Source of the DNA: an uncultured Rhodospirillales bacterium
GTDB taxonomy: Bacteria > Pseudomonadota > Alphaproteobacteria > CALMVH01
Direction: 5' to 3'
Length of the DNA: 12,953 nucleotides
NCBI GenBank assembly: GCA_937873165.1
Contig: CALMVH010000045.1
Coordinates: forward strand, 1-12,953
The notes beneath the pieces were generated by a model. It was not told where the DNA came from. It saw nothing but the letters and a program-made list of their open reading frames with translations, and did no database searches. A program made the translations under genes and the position numbers. The first letter of the stretch is position 1; every line of letters starts with the position of its first letter. Shown here piece after piece: positions 6,753-12,953 of the stretch.

Positions 6753-6759
6753 AGTCGCC

Positions 6760-7623
6760 ATGAAAGCAGTTCTGGGCACACTGGCCCTCTTGTTCATGGT
6801 CGCCTTGGGTTCCGCCCGGGCGGAAAGCCCGATCAAGGTCGTGGCCGCCGAGAATTTCTACGGCGACGTCGCGAAGCAGATCGGCGGACCGGATGTCGAC
6901 GTCACGAGCATCCTGTCGAATCCAGACCAGGACCCGCATCTATTCGAGGCCAGCCCGTCGATCGCGCGCGACCTTTCAGGCGCGCAACTGGTGATCTACA
7001 ACGGCATCGACTACGATCCGTGGATGGAAAAGCTGCTGGGTGCCGCCCGCAGCGACAGGCGCACGGTCGTTGTGGTGGCCGACATCGGCAAGCACAAGGC
7101 GGGTGACAATCCGCATATCTGGTACGATGTCGATACCATGCTGGCGCTGGCGCAAACCCTGGCAAACGACTTCAGCGCGGCCGATCCCGCGCATGGAGAC
7201 GATTTCAACAAGCGTTTGTCGGTGTTCCGGGGCACCGTGCTGCCTGTCCAGGAAACACTCGCCGCGCTTCGCGGCCGCTCCACCGGCATCCCGGTCACCG
7301 CGACCGAACCCGTGTTCGGCTATATGTTCAACGCGCTGGGCATGGTTGTCCGCGATCAATCATTCCAGCTATCGATCATGAACAATACCGAACCCAGCGC
7401 TTCGGACATGGCGGCGTTCGAAAACGACCTCAAGGCTCATCAGGTCAAGCTGCTGGTCTATAATGCGCAAGCGTCTGATCCCGTCGCGGACCGGATGGAA
7501 GCCCTCGCAAAGGCGTCCGGCATTCCTGTAGTAGGCGCCGCCGAGACCGAGCCCCAAGGAAAGACCTACTCGCAGTGGATGCTGGACGAGCTCGATCAGG
7601 TCGCGAAAGCCCTGCCACAGTAA
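6760..7623 (+). CDS. Zinc/manganese ABC transporter periplasmic substrate-binding protein (ZnuA-like)
   Basis: A 287-residue cluster A-I metal-binding protein that delivers Zn or Mn to the permease. The signal peptide is MKAVLGTLALLFMVALGSARA, likely cleaved after ARA (21). There is no lipobox and no Cys, so the protein should be soluble in the periplasm. Candidate ligands are H60 in DQDPHLFEAS, H119 in DNPHIWYD, and at the third position E183 in TATEPVFGYMF, where many ZnuA proteins have His; an acidic residue near 262-264 would be the fourth. The His-rich loop of E. coli ZnuA is absent. The ATG at 6760 lies 21 bases after the FkbM-like gene and has no Shine-Dalgarno. The ATPase gene follows after 9 bases. 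Motifs such as MNNTEPSASDMAAFENDL suggest a proteobacterial subgroup distinct from classical ZnuA. The metal cannot be told from sequence; zinc is most likely. Confidence 0.88.
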   Translation: MKAVLGTLALLFMVALGSARAESPIKVVAAENFYGDVAKQIGGPDVDVTSILSNPDQDPHLFEASPSIARDLSGAQLVIYNGIDYDPWMEKLLGAARSDRRTVVVVADIGKHKAGDNPHIWYDVDTMLALAQTLANDFSAADPAHGDDFNKRLSVFRGTVLPVQETLAALRGRSTGIPVTATEPVFGYMFNALGMVVRDQSFQLSIMNNTEPSASDMAAFENDLKAHQVKLLVYNAQASDPVADRMEALAKASGIPVVGAAETEPQGKTYSQWMLDELDQVAKALPQ

Positions 7624-7632
7624 CAGGGTGCG

Positions 7633-8475
7633 ATGATCAAGTTCCAAAACGTTAGTCTGGTGCTCGGGGGACGAACAGTCCTGTCCGACGTCAGTTTCGA
7701 AATCAGCCCCACTGAGTTCGTGGGCGTGTTGGGGCCGAACGGCGCGGGCAAGACAACGCTGATGCGCGCGGTGCTGGGATTGATCCCGCCTGCCCAAGGC
7801 AGCATCGCCATTCTGGGGAAACCCGCCATCCGCGGGAACCCGGCGGTCGGATACATGCCCCAGCTTCGCGGCCAGATGGCCCATTTGCGCCTGAGTTGCC
7901 GCGATTTCGTCGCGGGGGTTGTCAACGGCTACCGCCTGGGCCTGCCGGTGCTGGGGAAAGCAGACCACGCCGAGATCGACCGCGTCCTCGATCTCGTTGG
8001 GGCGCGGAGCCTTGCGCGCCGGCCTGTCGCCGAAACATCGGGCGGGGAACGCCAGCGGCTGCTGCTGGCACAGGCGCTGATTGGTAAACCCAGGCTTCTG
8101 CTGCTCGACGAGCCGCTGATCAGCCTCGATCCGCACCACCAGCGCAGCGTCATCGAACTGGTGAAATCGGTTCAAACCGAATTGGGTATTGGGGTTCTGC
8201 TGAGCGCCCACGAGCTGAACCCGTTGCTGGGCGCGCTCGACCGGGTCATGTACCTGGCGCGGGGCCAGGTAGCCCTCGGCAATGTCGACGACGTGATCAC
8301 CGGTCCGGTTCTCTCGCAGCTCTACGGATCAGAGATCGATGTGGTGCGGCTGAAGGGCCGCATCTTCGTCATGTCGGGCCGCTACGACGTGGAACATGAC
8401 GAACATCGCCATGATGATGGTGCCGGTCACCATCATCACCAGCACTCGCACCAAACCCATCCGGGCGATGCTTGA
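7633..8475 (+). CDS. Metal ABC transporter ATP-binding protein with His-rich C-terminal tail (ZnuC-like)
   Basis: A 280-residue ABC ATPase that energises metal import at the inner face of the membrane. Visible are Walker A GPNGAGKTT (34-42), the Q-loop in YMPQ (Q77), the signature TSGGERQ (135-141, replacing LSGGQ), Walker B LLLLDE (155-160) with D159 and E160, D-loop SLD (164-166) and H-loop SAH (H193). The catalytic set is complete. From residue 252 the protein ends in a tail with 10 His among residues 255-276, including HHHH at 266-269, interspersed with Asp and Glu. This is a likely metal-binding segment on the cytosolic side. The gene starts 9 bases after the binding-protein stop with a weak AGGGTG upstream, and its end overlaps the permease start by 8 bases, so the three genes form one operon. 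Confidence 0.93.
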   Translation: MIKFQNVSLVLGGRTVLSDVSFEISPTEFVGVLGPNGAGKTTLMRAVLGLIPPAQGSIAILGKPAIRGNPAVGYMPQLRGQMAHLRLSCRDFVAGVVNGYRLGLPVLGKADHAEIDRVLDLVGARSLARRPVAETSGGERQRLLLAQALIGKPRLLLLDEPLISLDPHHQRSVIELVKSVQTELGIGVLLSAHELNPLLGALDRVMYLARGQVALGNVDDVITGPVLSQLYGSEIDVVRLKGRIFVMSGRYDVEHDEHRHDDGAGHHHHQHSHQTHPGDA

Positions 8476-9283
8476 ATACGATTTCATGCGCAGTGCCTTC
8501 GCGGCCGCCGCCATTGTGGCGCTGGTTTCGGGTGCCGTTGGCTACTTCCTGGTGCTACGCGGCCAGACCTTCGCGGGTCATGCGCTGGCGCATGTCGGCT
8601 TCACGGGTGCCACCGGCGCATTCCTTCTGGGCGTTGCGCCGCTCTGGGGCATGGTCGCCACCACCATGATCGCGGGGATCGGCATGGGCCTGATGGGCGA
8701 GCGCTTAGCCCAGCGCGATGTGGCCATCGGGATCGTGCTGGCCCTGGCGCTGGGGATCGGCTTGCTGTTCCTGCATTTCTTCGCGACGTTCGCCACGCAG
8801 GCGACCGCCCTGCTGTTCGGCAATGTGCTGGCCGTGGATACCGCTACCGTCTGGACCCTGCTCGGGCTTGGCGTCGTCTGCCTTGTAGCCCTGGCGGTTA
8901 TTTCCAGGCCGCTGCTGTTCGCCAGCCTGCAGCCCGAACTGGCGGAGGCCAAGGGCGTCTCGCTGCGGCTGTATTCGGTGCTGTTCCTGGCGATCGTGGC
9001 GCTGGCGACGGCAGAATGCGCGCAGATCGTGGGAGTGCTTCTGGTGTTCACGCTGATGGTGGGTCCGGCCGCCTCCGCCCAGCGTCTGACAAGCAGCGTC
9101 GGCAAGGGGCTGCTGCTCTCCGCGTCGCTGGCTCTGGCCGAGGCGTGGCTGGGAATCACCTTGGCTTTCTATACCGACTGGCCCAGCAGCTTCTGGATTA
9201 CGGCGCTAAGCGCAGGGGTTTATTTGGCGACGGCCTTGCCGCGCCCGTCTTCGACCTTGCGGAGACAGGCTGCGCGGCGGTAG
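8468..9283 (+). CDS. Metal ABC transporter permease, ABC-3 family (ZnuB-like)
   Basis: A 271-residue inner-membrane permease forming the metal channel with the preceding ATPase. The ABC-3 family marks are MRSAFAAAAIVALVSGAVGY at the start, VLRGQTFAGHALAHVGFTGA (29-48), GIVLALALGIGLLFL, the LAEAKGVSLRLYSVLFLAIV region (158-177, coupling-helix area) and QIVGVLLVFTLMVGPAASA (186-204). The hydrophobic profile suggests seven or eight helices. The frame is open from 8396, but the earlier ATG lies inside the His-tail codons of the ATPase gene and would add a polar, unrelated stretch. I therefore choose the ATG at 8468, which overlaps the ATPase stop by 8 bases and matches the family N-terminus. The gene ends in an Arg-rich cytoplasmic tail, and phosphoglucomutase follows after 36 bases. 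Confidence 0.92.
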   Translation: MLEYDFMRSAFAAAAIVALVSGAVGYFLVLRGQTFAGHALAHVGFTGATGAFLLGVAPLWGMVATTMIAGIGMGLMGERLAQRDVAIGIVLALALGIGLLFLHFFATFATQATALLFGNVLAVDTATVWTLLGLGVVCLVALAVISRPLLFASLQPELAEAKGVSLRLYSVLFLAIVALATAECAQIVGVLLVFTLMVGPAASAQRLTSSVGKGLLLSASLALAEAWLGITLAFYTDWPSSFWITALSAGVYLATALPRPSSTLRRQAARR

Positions 9284-9319
9284 GTAGCGTTAGCGGCACC
9301 CGCAACCAAGGAATTACGC

Positions 9320-10966
9320 ATGAGCCCGACTGTCGATCCCACCGCCGGCAGGCTGCCCGATCCTGCCCGCCTCGCCGACATTCCGGGGCTGGTGAAAGCC
9401 TATTACGAGCAACAGCCCGATGCCGGCATCCGTGAACAGCGCGTCGCCTTCGGCACGTCCGGGCATCGTGGGTCGTCGCTGAACTGCAGCTTTACCGAAC
9501 GCCACATCCTGGCGGTCACCCAGGCGATCTGCCTGTATCGCCGGGACCAGGGCATTGATGGGCCGCTGTTCATGGGGTTCGACACGCATGCGCTGTCGCA
9601 TCCCGCCTTCATGACCGCGCTGGAGGTGCTGGCTGCCAATGGCGTGCGGGTCATGATCGCGCCGGATGACGGGTACACGCCCACCCCCGCGATCAGCCAT
9701 GCCATCATCGCATTCAACCGGGATCGCCAGGCTGGATTGGCGGACGGGATCGTGATTACCCCGTCGCACAATCCGCCGGAGGATGGAGGCTTCAAGTACA
9801 ATCCACCGCACGGCGGGCCTGCCGGCACCGCGGTCACATCGTGGATCGAGGGCAAGGCGAACGAGATCCTCGCCGATTTGGGGCAGGTCAAGCGCATCCC
9901 CTACGAGCAGGCGCAGCGTTCCAGCACCGTCGAACTTCACGATTTCGTGGCCGGCTACGTCGGCGATCTGTTCGCCGTGCTCGACATGGACGCTATCCGG
10001 GGTTCGGGCCTGCGCCTGGGCGCGGACGCGCTGGGTGGGGCAGGGCTGCAGTACTGGTCGCGCATCGCCGAACTGTACGGTCTCGACATAACGGTGCTGA
10101 ACGCCGCCGCCGACCCGACATTCCGGTTCATGACCTGCGATTGGGACGGCAAGATCCGCATGGACCCCTCCTCGCCACACGCCATGCAAAGCCTGATCGG
10201 GATGAAGGACCGCTTTGATCTTTCATTCGCCTGCGATACCGACCACGACCGCCACGGCATCGTGACGCGCAGCGCGGGCTTGATGCCGTCAAACCATTAC
10301 CTCGCCGTCTGCGCCGATTACCTTTCCTCGCACCGCCCGGAGTGGAAGGCTGATGCGGCAGTCGGCAAGACGATCGTCAGCAGTGGTATTATAGACCGCG
10401 TCGCAGCGCGGGTCGGCCGCACCGTTTACGAGACACCCGTCGGCTTCAAATGGTTTGTCAACGGGCTGTGCAACGGCTCCCTCGGGTTCGTGGGCGAGGA
10501 AAGCGCAGGCTCGACCTTCCTCAGGCGCGACGGGCAGGCCTGGACCACCGACAAGGACGGCATCGCCGCCGCCCTGCTGTCGGCCGAGATTACCGCCACC
10601 ACCGGGCGCGATCCTTCGCAGGTATACGGCGGGTTGACGGCCGAAGTAGGCGAGTCCTTCTACCGGCGCAGCGATGCGCCCGCCAGCCGCGCCCTGCGCG
10701 AGGCGCTGGGCCGCGTCACGGCCGAAACGGCCGGCTTGTCCGAACTGGCAGGCGAGCCGGTTACGCGGATACTGACGCATGCACCGGGCAACGGCAACGC
10801 CATCGGCGGCATCAAGATCGAGACGGAGGACTGGTGGTTCGCCGTACGGCCTTCGGGCACCGAAGACGTCTACAAGATCTACGCCGAAAGCTTTCGGGAC
10901 GCGGCACACCTGACGCGGATCGAGGAAGACGCCGGCCGCTTTGTCGACCGGCTGCTGACGGCCTGA
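9320..10966 (+). CDS. pgm: Phosphoglucomutase (alpha-D-glucose phosphate-specific)
   Basis: Interconverts glucose 1-phosphate and glucose 6-phosphate, supplying precursors for UDP-glucose, glycogen and surface polysaccharides; cytoplasmic. All four active-site loops are visible: the phosphoserine loop ITPSHNPPEDGGFKYNPP (146-163, phosphorylated S149), the Mg-binding DTDHDR (306-311), the sugar-binding GEESAG (392-397) and the phosphate-binding RPSGTEDVYKIY (510-521). AFGTSGHRG (43-51) near the N-terminus is also conserved. The length of 548 residues agrees with E. coli Pgm (about 546), and the GEESAG context and C-terminal length separate it from the shorter PMM/PGM (ManB/AlgC) type. The start at 9320 has AAGGA 7 bases upstream. 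The gene lies 36 bases after the metal permease in the same direction and could be read through from that operon. It is convergent with the next gene, with a 7-base gap. Confidence 0.96.
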   Translation: MSPTVDPTAGRLPDPARLADIPGLVKAYYEQQPDAGIREQRVAFGTSGHRGSSLNCSFTERHILAVTQAICLYRRDQGIDGPLFMGFDTHALSHPAFMTALEVLAANGVRVMIAPDDGYTPTPAISHAIIAFNRDRQAGLADGIVITPSHNPPEDGGFKYNPPHGGPAGTAVTSWIEGKANEILADLGQVKRIPYEQAQRSSTVELHDFVAGYVGDLFAVLDMDAIRGSGLRLGADALGGAGLQYWSRIAELYGLDITVLNAAADPTFRFMTCDWDGKIRMDPSSPHAMQSLIGMKDRFDLSFACDTDHDRHGIVTRSAGLMPSNHYLAVCADYLSSHRPEWKADAAVGKTIVSSGIIDRVAARVGRTVYETPVGFKWFVNGLCNGSLGFVGEESAGSTFLRRDGQAWTTDKDGIAAALLSAEITATTGRDPSQVYGGLTAEVGESFYRRSDAPASRALREALGRVTAETAGLSELAGEPVTRILTHAPGNGNAIGGIKIETEDWWFAVRPSGTEDVYKIYAESFRDAAHLTRIEEDAGRFVDRLLTA

Positions 10967-10973
10967 CCCGCGG

Positions 10974-11462
10974 CTACTGGTTGCTGCAGGGCGTAATCGA
11001 GTTCGGCGTCTGGCATTCGCCCGCCGACACGATGGTGCCGTCGTCGGCATGGCATTCCCACGATATCAACTGGTGAACCGACTGGCCCTTATCGTCATTG
11101 TAGCACTTACCGTAGACGGACTGGGTGTACGGTGCCGACGCCTGGGTGCCTGACGCGGCGGGAACGGCCGTTCCCGTCGAACCCTGCCCATTGCCGCCTT
11201 CATAAGCGCCGTAGGAGTTGACGCCCATCGAAGGCTGGTAGCCGTAGGGACCGACCATGCCGTAGCCGGTGGTGCCGAGTGCGGGATTGAACACCGTAAA
11301 CCCGCCGCGGCCCTCCACCACTGGCGCGGTGACGGTGCCTGCGGCGCCGCCGGGGGAAACCGGCGGCTGCGAAACGCCGCCAACCGTAGGCGTAGTAGAC
11401 CCTGCCGCCCATGCGGTGCTCGACAGGAGGCTGCAAACAAGAAGGAGACTGGCAAAGCGCAT
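10974..11462 (-). CDS. Small secreted Gly/Tyr-rich protein with four-Cys C-terminus, unknown function
   Basis: A 162-residue protein that I do not recognise. It begins with a clear signal peptide (MRFASLLLVCSLLSSTAWA, likely cleaved after AWA or WAA at about 19-20), so it should reach the periplasm or beyond. Residues 21-115 are low in complexity: Gly, Ser, Thr, Pro, then a Gly/Tyr stretch (TTGYGMVGPYGYQPSMGV) and a Gly/Ser/Ala linker. Residues 116-162 look like a compact module with four Cys (120, 137, 150, 159) and motifs YGKCYND, WECHAD, GECQTP and TPCSNQ, likely forming two disulfides. The Cys in the signal peptide is not in a lipobox. The gene starts 3 bases after the amidohydrolase stop, so it is probably co-transcribed with it. 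Coding is supported by the signal peptide and tight spacing. Confidence 0.72.
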   Translation of the reverse strand: MRFASLLLVCSLLSSTAWAAGSTTPTVGGVSQPPVSPGGAAGTVTAPVVEGRGGFTVFNPALGTTGYGMVGPYGYQPSMGVNSYGAYEGGNGQGSTGTAVPAASGTQASAPYTQSVYGKCYNDDKGQSVHQLISWECHADDGTIVSAGECQTPNSITPCSNQ

Positions 11463-11465
11463 GGT

Positions 11466-12332
11466 TCAATCCGCTGCGGCAGAGAAAAGCTGATCGTCGG
11501 CAAATCGTCTCAGCGCCGCCGCGAAAGCGCCGAGGTCGATCTTTAACTGGTTGTAGTTCTCGTTCGGGACAAGCTTTTCCTCGTCCATGTACAGGCGGCG
11601 GCTGATTTCGATCTGCAGGCTGTGCACGCCGCGCACAGGGTCGCCGTACCGCCGCACGATTTCGACGCCCTTGTATGGGTCGTTCAAACGCACCGCATAG
11701 CCTAGATGCTCGAAGAAACCGTGGGCAAAGGCGGTGAATTCCTTGTGGCAGGTCGTTCCATCGCGGTCGCCCAGCACGATATCCGCGCGTCCCTGGAACG
11801 GTGGTCCCGACACGATGCCCGACGGCATTGAGTGGCAGTTTACATGCCACACGGCCCCAAACCGCTGCCACAACGCATCGAGGCTGGCGCGCAGCGCCGC
11901 ATGATACGGCACGTAGTAGGTCTCGATGCGGGACTGGATCTCGCGCACGCTGAGGCGGCGGGCATAGACCGGCATGCCGGGACGGCAGATACGGCGCACC
12001 AGTCCCATGCCGACCCGGCCTTTTTCGCTCTGCCGCAGCGCGCCCGGCCACGAAGAGGCAAGCAGCTGGGGATCGATATCGTCCACCGCCCGGTTGACGT
12101 CGATGTAGGAGCGCGGAAACTTCGCCGCGATCAGGGTGCCGCCGCTGCGCGCAACATGGGCATACAGATCGTCGACAAAGGCATCCTCGGCCTGCCTCAG
12201 GATGTGGGTCGGGCAAGCGTACATGAAATCGGCAGGGTAGATGTTGCCGCTGTGGGGGCTGTCGAACAGGAGGGGAGATGCCTCGCCCAACGGCGAACGG
12301 CGATACAGGATATCGGTCGCTGGCTGTCCCAT
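11466..12332 (-). CDS. N-formylglutamate amidohydrolase family protein
   Basis: A 288-residue enzyme of the N-formylglutamate amidohydrolase (FGase, HutG-type) family, which hydrolyses N-formylglutamate to formate and glutamate at the end of one histidine-degradation route. Visible motifs are FDSPHSG (23-29), YIDVNRA (76-82), VNCHSMPSG (164-172), LGDRDGTTCH (187-196) and the C-terminal HSLQIEISRRLYMDE (237-251). These carry the probable metal and substrate His, Asp and Glu residues. The length is normal. No hut genes are adjacent, so the family member may have another N-formyl or N-acyl substrate, and I give no symbol. The ATG at 12332 has only a weak TAGGA two bases upstream, but the N-terminus fits the family. 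A DUF4870-like membrane gene lies 32 bases upstream on the same strand, and the small secreted protein follows. Confidence 0.88.
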   Translation of the reverse strand: MGQPATDILYRRSPLGEASPLLFDSPHSGNIYPADFMYACPTHILRQAEDAFVDDLYAHVARSGGTLIAAKFPRSYIDVNRAVDDIDPQLLASSWPGALRQSEKGRVGMGLVRRICRPGMPVYARRLSVREIQSRIETYYVPYHAALRASLDALWQRFGAVWHVNCHSMPSGIVSGPPFQGRADIVLGDRDGTTCHKEFTAFAHGFFEHLGYAVRLNDPYKGVEIVRRYGDPVRGVHSLQIEISRRLYMDEEKLVPNENYNQLKIDLGAFAAALRRFADDQLFSAAAD

Positions 12333-12364
12333 TTCCTACAACAAGGCCTCCGGCGCTTTGTTCA

Positions 12365-12730
12365 TTACCCGATCGTCCAGCTGGCAGGGCGCAGGAGCGG
12401 CTGGCCCGAGATCGTCAGGCGCAGACCCTTGGCGGCCCTGATCCAGACCCACAGCACCAGCAATCCCATCGGCAGGAACCCTATCAGCACGAGGCAGAGC
12501 GGCGCGGACACCAGCCAGGGAAGCATCCCGATCCAGAAGGTGCGGATCTGGAAGCGGTAATGGCCAGCCAGCCACGCCGGCGCATTGTCGCGGAAAGCAT
12601 AGGCGACCACGACCGCTGCAATCCAGGGCAGGCCGGCAAAGAACGGGCCCGCCAGATACAGGATGTACGCGATCTTCGCCGGCAAGGCCGGGTCGGGTTT
12701 CGATTCGCGTGCGGCTCCTTCTATGAACAT
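12365..12730 (-). CDS. DUF4870-like small membrane protein
   Basis: A 121-residue protein with an acidic, soluble N-terminus (1-16) and three hydrophobic segments, at about residues 18-46, 66-86 and 87-99. The features KIAYILYLAGPFF, HYRFQIRTFWIGML (57-70), VWIRAAKGL (95-103) and a closing P-x-x-W resemble the DUF4870 family of small membrane proteins, function unknown. The frame is open upstream to 12931, but this overlaps the divergent msrB gene. I choose the ATG at 12730 because AAGGAG (12735-12740, minus strand) sits 4 bases upstream and the hydrophobic family core follows directly. It diverges from msrB across 88 bases and is followed on its own strand after 32 bases by the amidohydrolase gene. 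Confidence 0.8.
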   Translation of the reverse strand: MFIEGAARESKPDPALPAKIAYILYLAGPFFAGLPWIAAVVVAYAFRDNAPAWLAGHYRFQIRTFWIGMLPWLVSAPLCLVLIGFLPMGLLVLWVWIRAAKGLRLTISGQPLLRPASWTIG

Positions 12731-12818
12731 ACCGCTCCTTGTCTTGCGGCGCTGGCCGTCGGATGGCTGAATTTTCGTTCGGGCATGCCCATATGCATAA
12801 AACAAGGAAGGAACAGTC

Positions 12819-12953
12819 ATGACAAACAAAATCGAGAAAACGGATGCGGAGTGGAAGTCGGAGCTGCCTGCCGACACATACCGGCTCGCCCGGGGCAAAG
12901 GCACCGAAGCGCCGTTCACGGGCAAGTACAACGGCGTGAAGACGGAGGGCGTA
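12819..12953 (+). CDS. msrB: Peptide-methionine (R)-S-oxide reductase, N-terminal part (3' end outside window)
   Basis: MsrB reduces the R form of methionine sulfoxide in proteins using thioredoxin. Only the first 45 codons are in the window: KTDAEWKSELPADTYRL, then ARGKGTEAPFTGKYN (24-38) and KTEGV, which is the conserved MsrB beginning just before the zinc-binding Cys motif and far before the catalytic Cys. Neither can be checked. The start at 12819 follows two AGGA repeats (12805-12812), the nearer 6 bases away. There is no signal peptide, so the protein is cytoplasmic. Its upstream region, shared with the divergent DUF4870-like gene, contains the palindromes GGGCATGCCC and ATGCAT. Confidence 0.93.
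   Translation, partial: MTNKIEKTDAEWKSELPADTYRLARGKGTEAPFTGKYNGVKTEGV

Noticed and set aside
8396..8467. Upstream extension of the permease reading frame across the His-tail codons of the ATPase gene, as possible dual coding
   Set aside because: The extra residues are polar and unlike the ABC-3 N-terminus. The frame is open only as a by-product of CAT/CAC-rich codons, and the ATG at 8468 fits the family.
9314..10189. 291-codon minus-strand frame inside pgm
   Set aside because: A shadow of the conserved phosphoglucomutase frame; no recognisable protein features.
12334..12362. AACAA/TTGTT inverted repeat between the DUF4870-like gene and the amidohydrolase gene as a terminator or attenuator
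   Set aside because: The stem breaks after 5 bp with mismatches inside, and it lacks a T run.
1..12953. Search for a mobile element, CRISPR array, toxin-antitoxin or defence island, tRNA or rRNA
   Set aside because: No transposase, integrase, regular repeats, attachment-site duplications or cloverleaf-like segments were seen; gene content is housekeeping with short gaps.

Overview
This GC-rich window reads as ordinary, densely packed chromosome from an alphaproteobacterium. The evidence is the murA–DUF2948–hisG run, a short-form HisG of 216 residues (the type that needs HisZ), and an Asn-variant hemolysin III protein of a kind I associate with alphaproteobacteria. I cannot fix the order. Rhodospirillales/Acetobacteraceae-like or Sphingomonadales-like are both possible. 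I see no rRNA, tRNA, IS element, phage, CRISPR array or defence system.

Layout. (1) 1-1760, plus strand: the 3' half of murA, a DUF2948 gene and hisG, tightly coupled (1-bp gap, then an ATGA overlap). (2) 1762-2856, minus: an Old Yellow Enzyme flavin oxidoreductase, convergent with hisG at a 1-bp gap. (3) 2933-3898, plus: an ornithine carbamoyltransferase with an unusual 80s loop, diverging from the Old Yellow Enzyme. (4) 3908-5476, minus: a membrane pair (hemolysin III/TrhA-like, then DoxX-like, ATGA overlap) followed by a YjbQ/UPF0047 gene. (5) 5623-6738, plus: an FkbM-like protein with a helical N-terminal extension. (6) 6760-9283, plus: a zinc/manganese ABC importer in the order binding protein, ATPase, permease, with a good promoter that would give a leaderless mRNA and a His-rich tail on the ATPase. 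(7) 9320-10966, plus: phosphoglucomutase. (8) 10974-12730, minus: a DUF4870-like membrane protein, an N-formylglutamate amidohydrolase and a small secreted Cys/Gly/Tyr protein, in transcription order. (9) 12819-end, plus: the start of msrB.

Most of these are housekeeping genes for cell wall, histidine, arginine, glucose phosphate and methionine-sulfoxide repair. The only clear multi-gene machine is the metal importer. Genes meet tail to tail at three places with gaps of 1, 9 and 7 bp and no intrinsic terminator that I can see. There is no gene-free stretch longer than about 150 bases. I did not find a convincing new system. The points most worth a second look are the paired His-to-Asn changes at predicted metal ligands of the hemolysin III protein, the His-rich tail and leaderless promoter of the metal importer, and the odd loop of the carbamoyltransferase.
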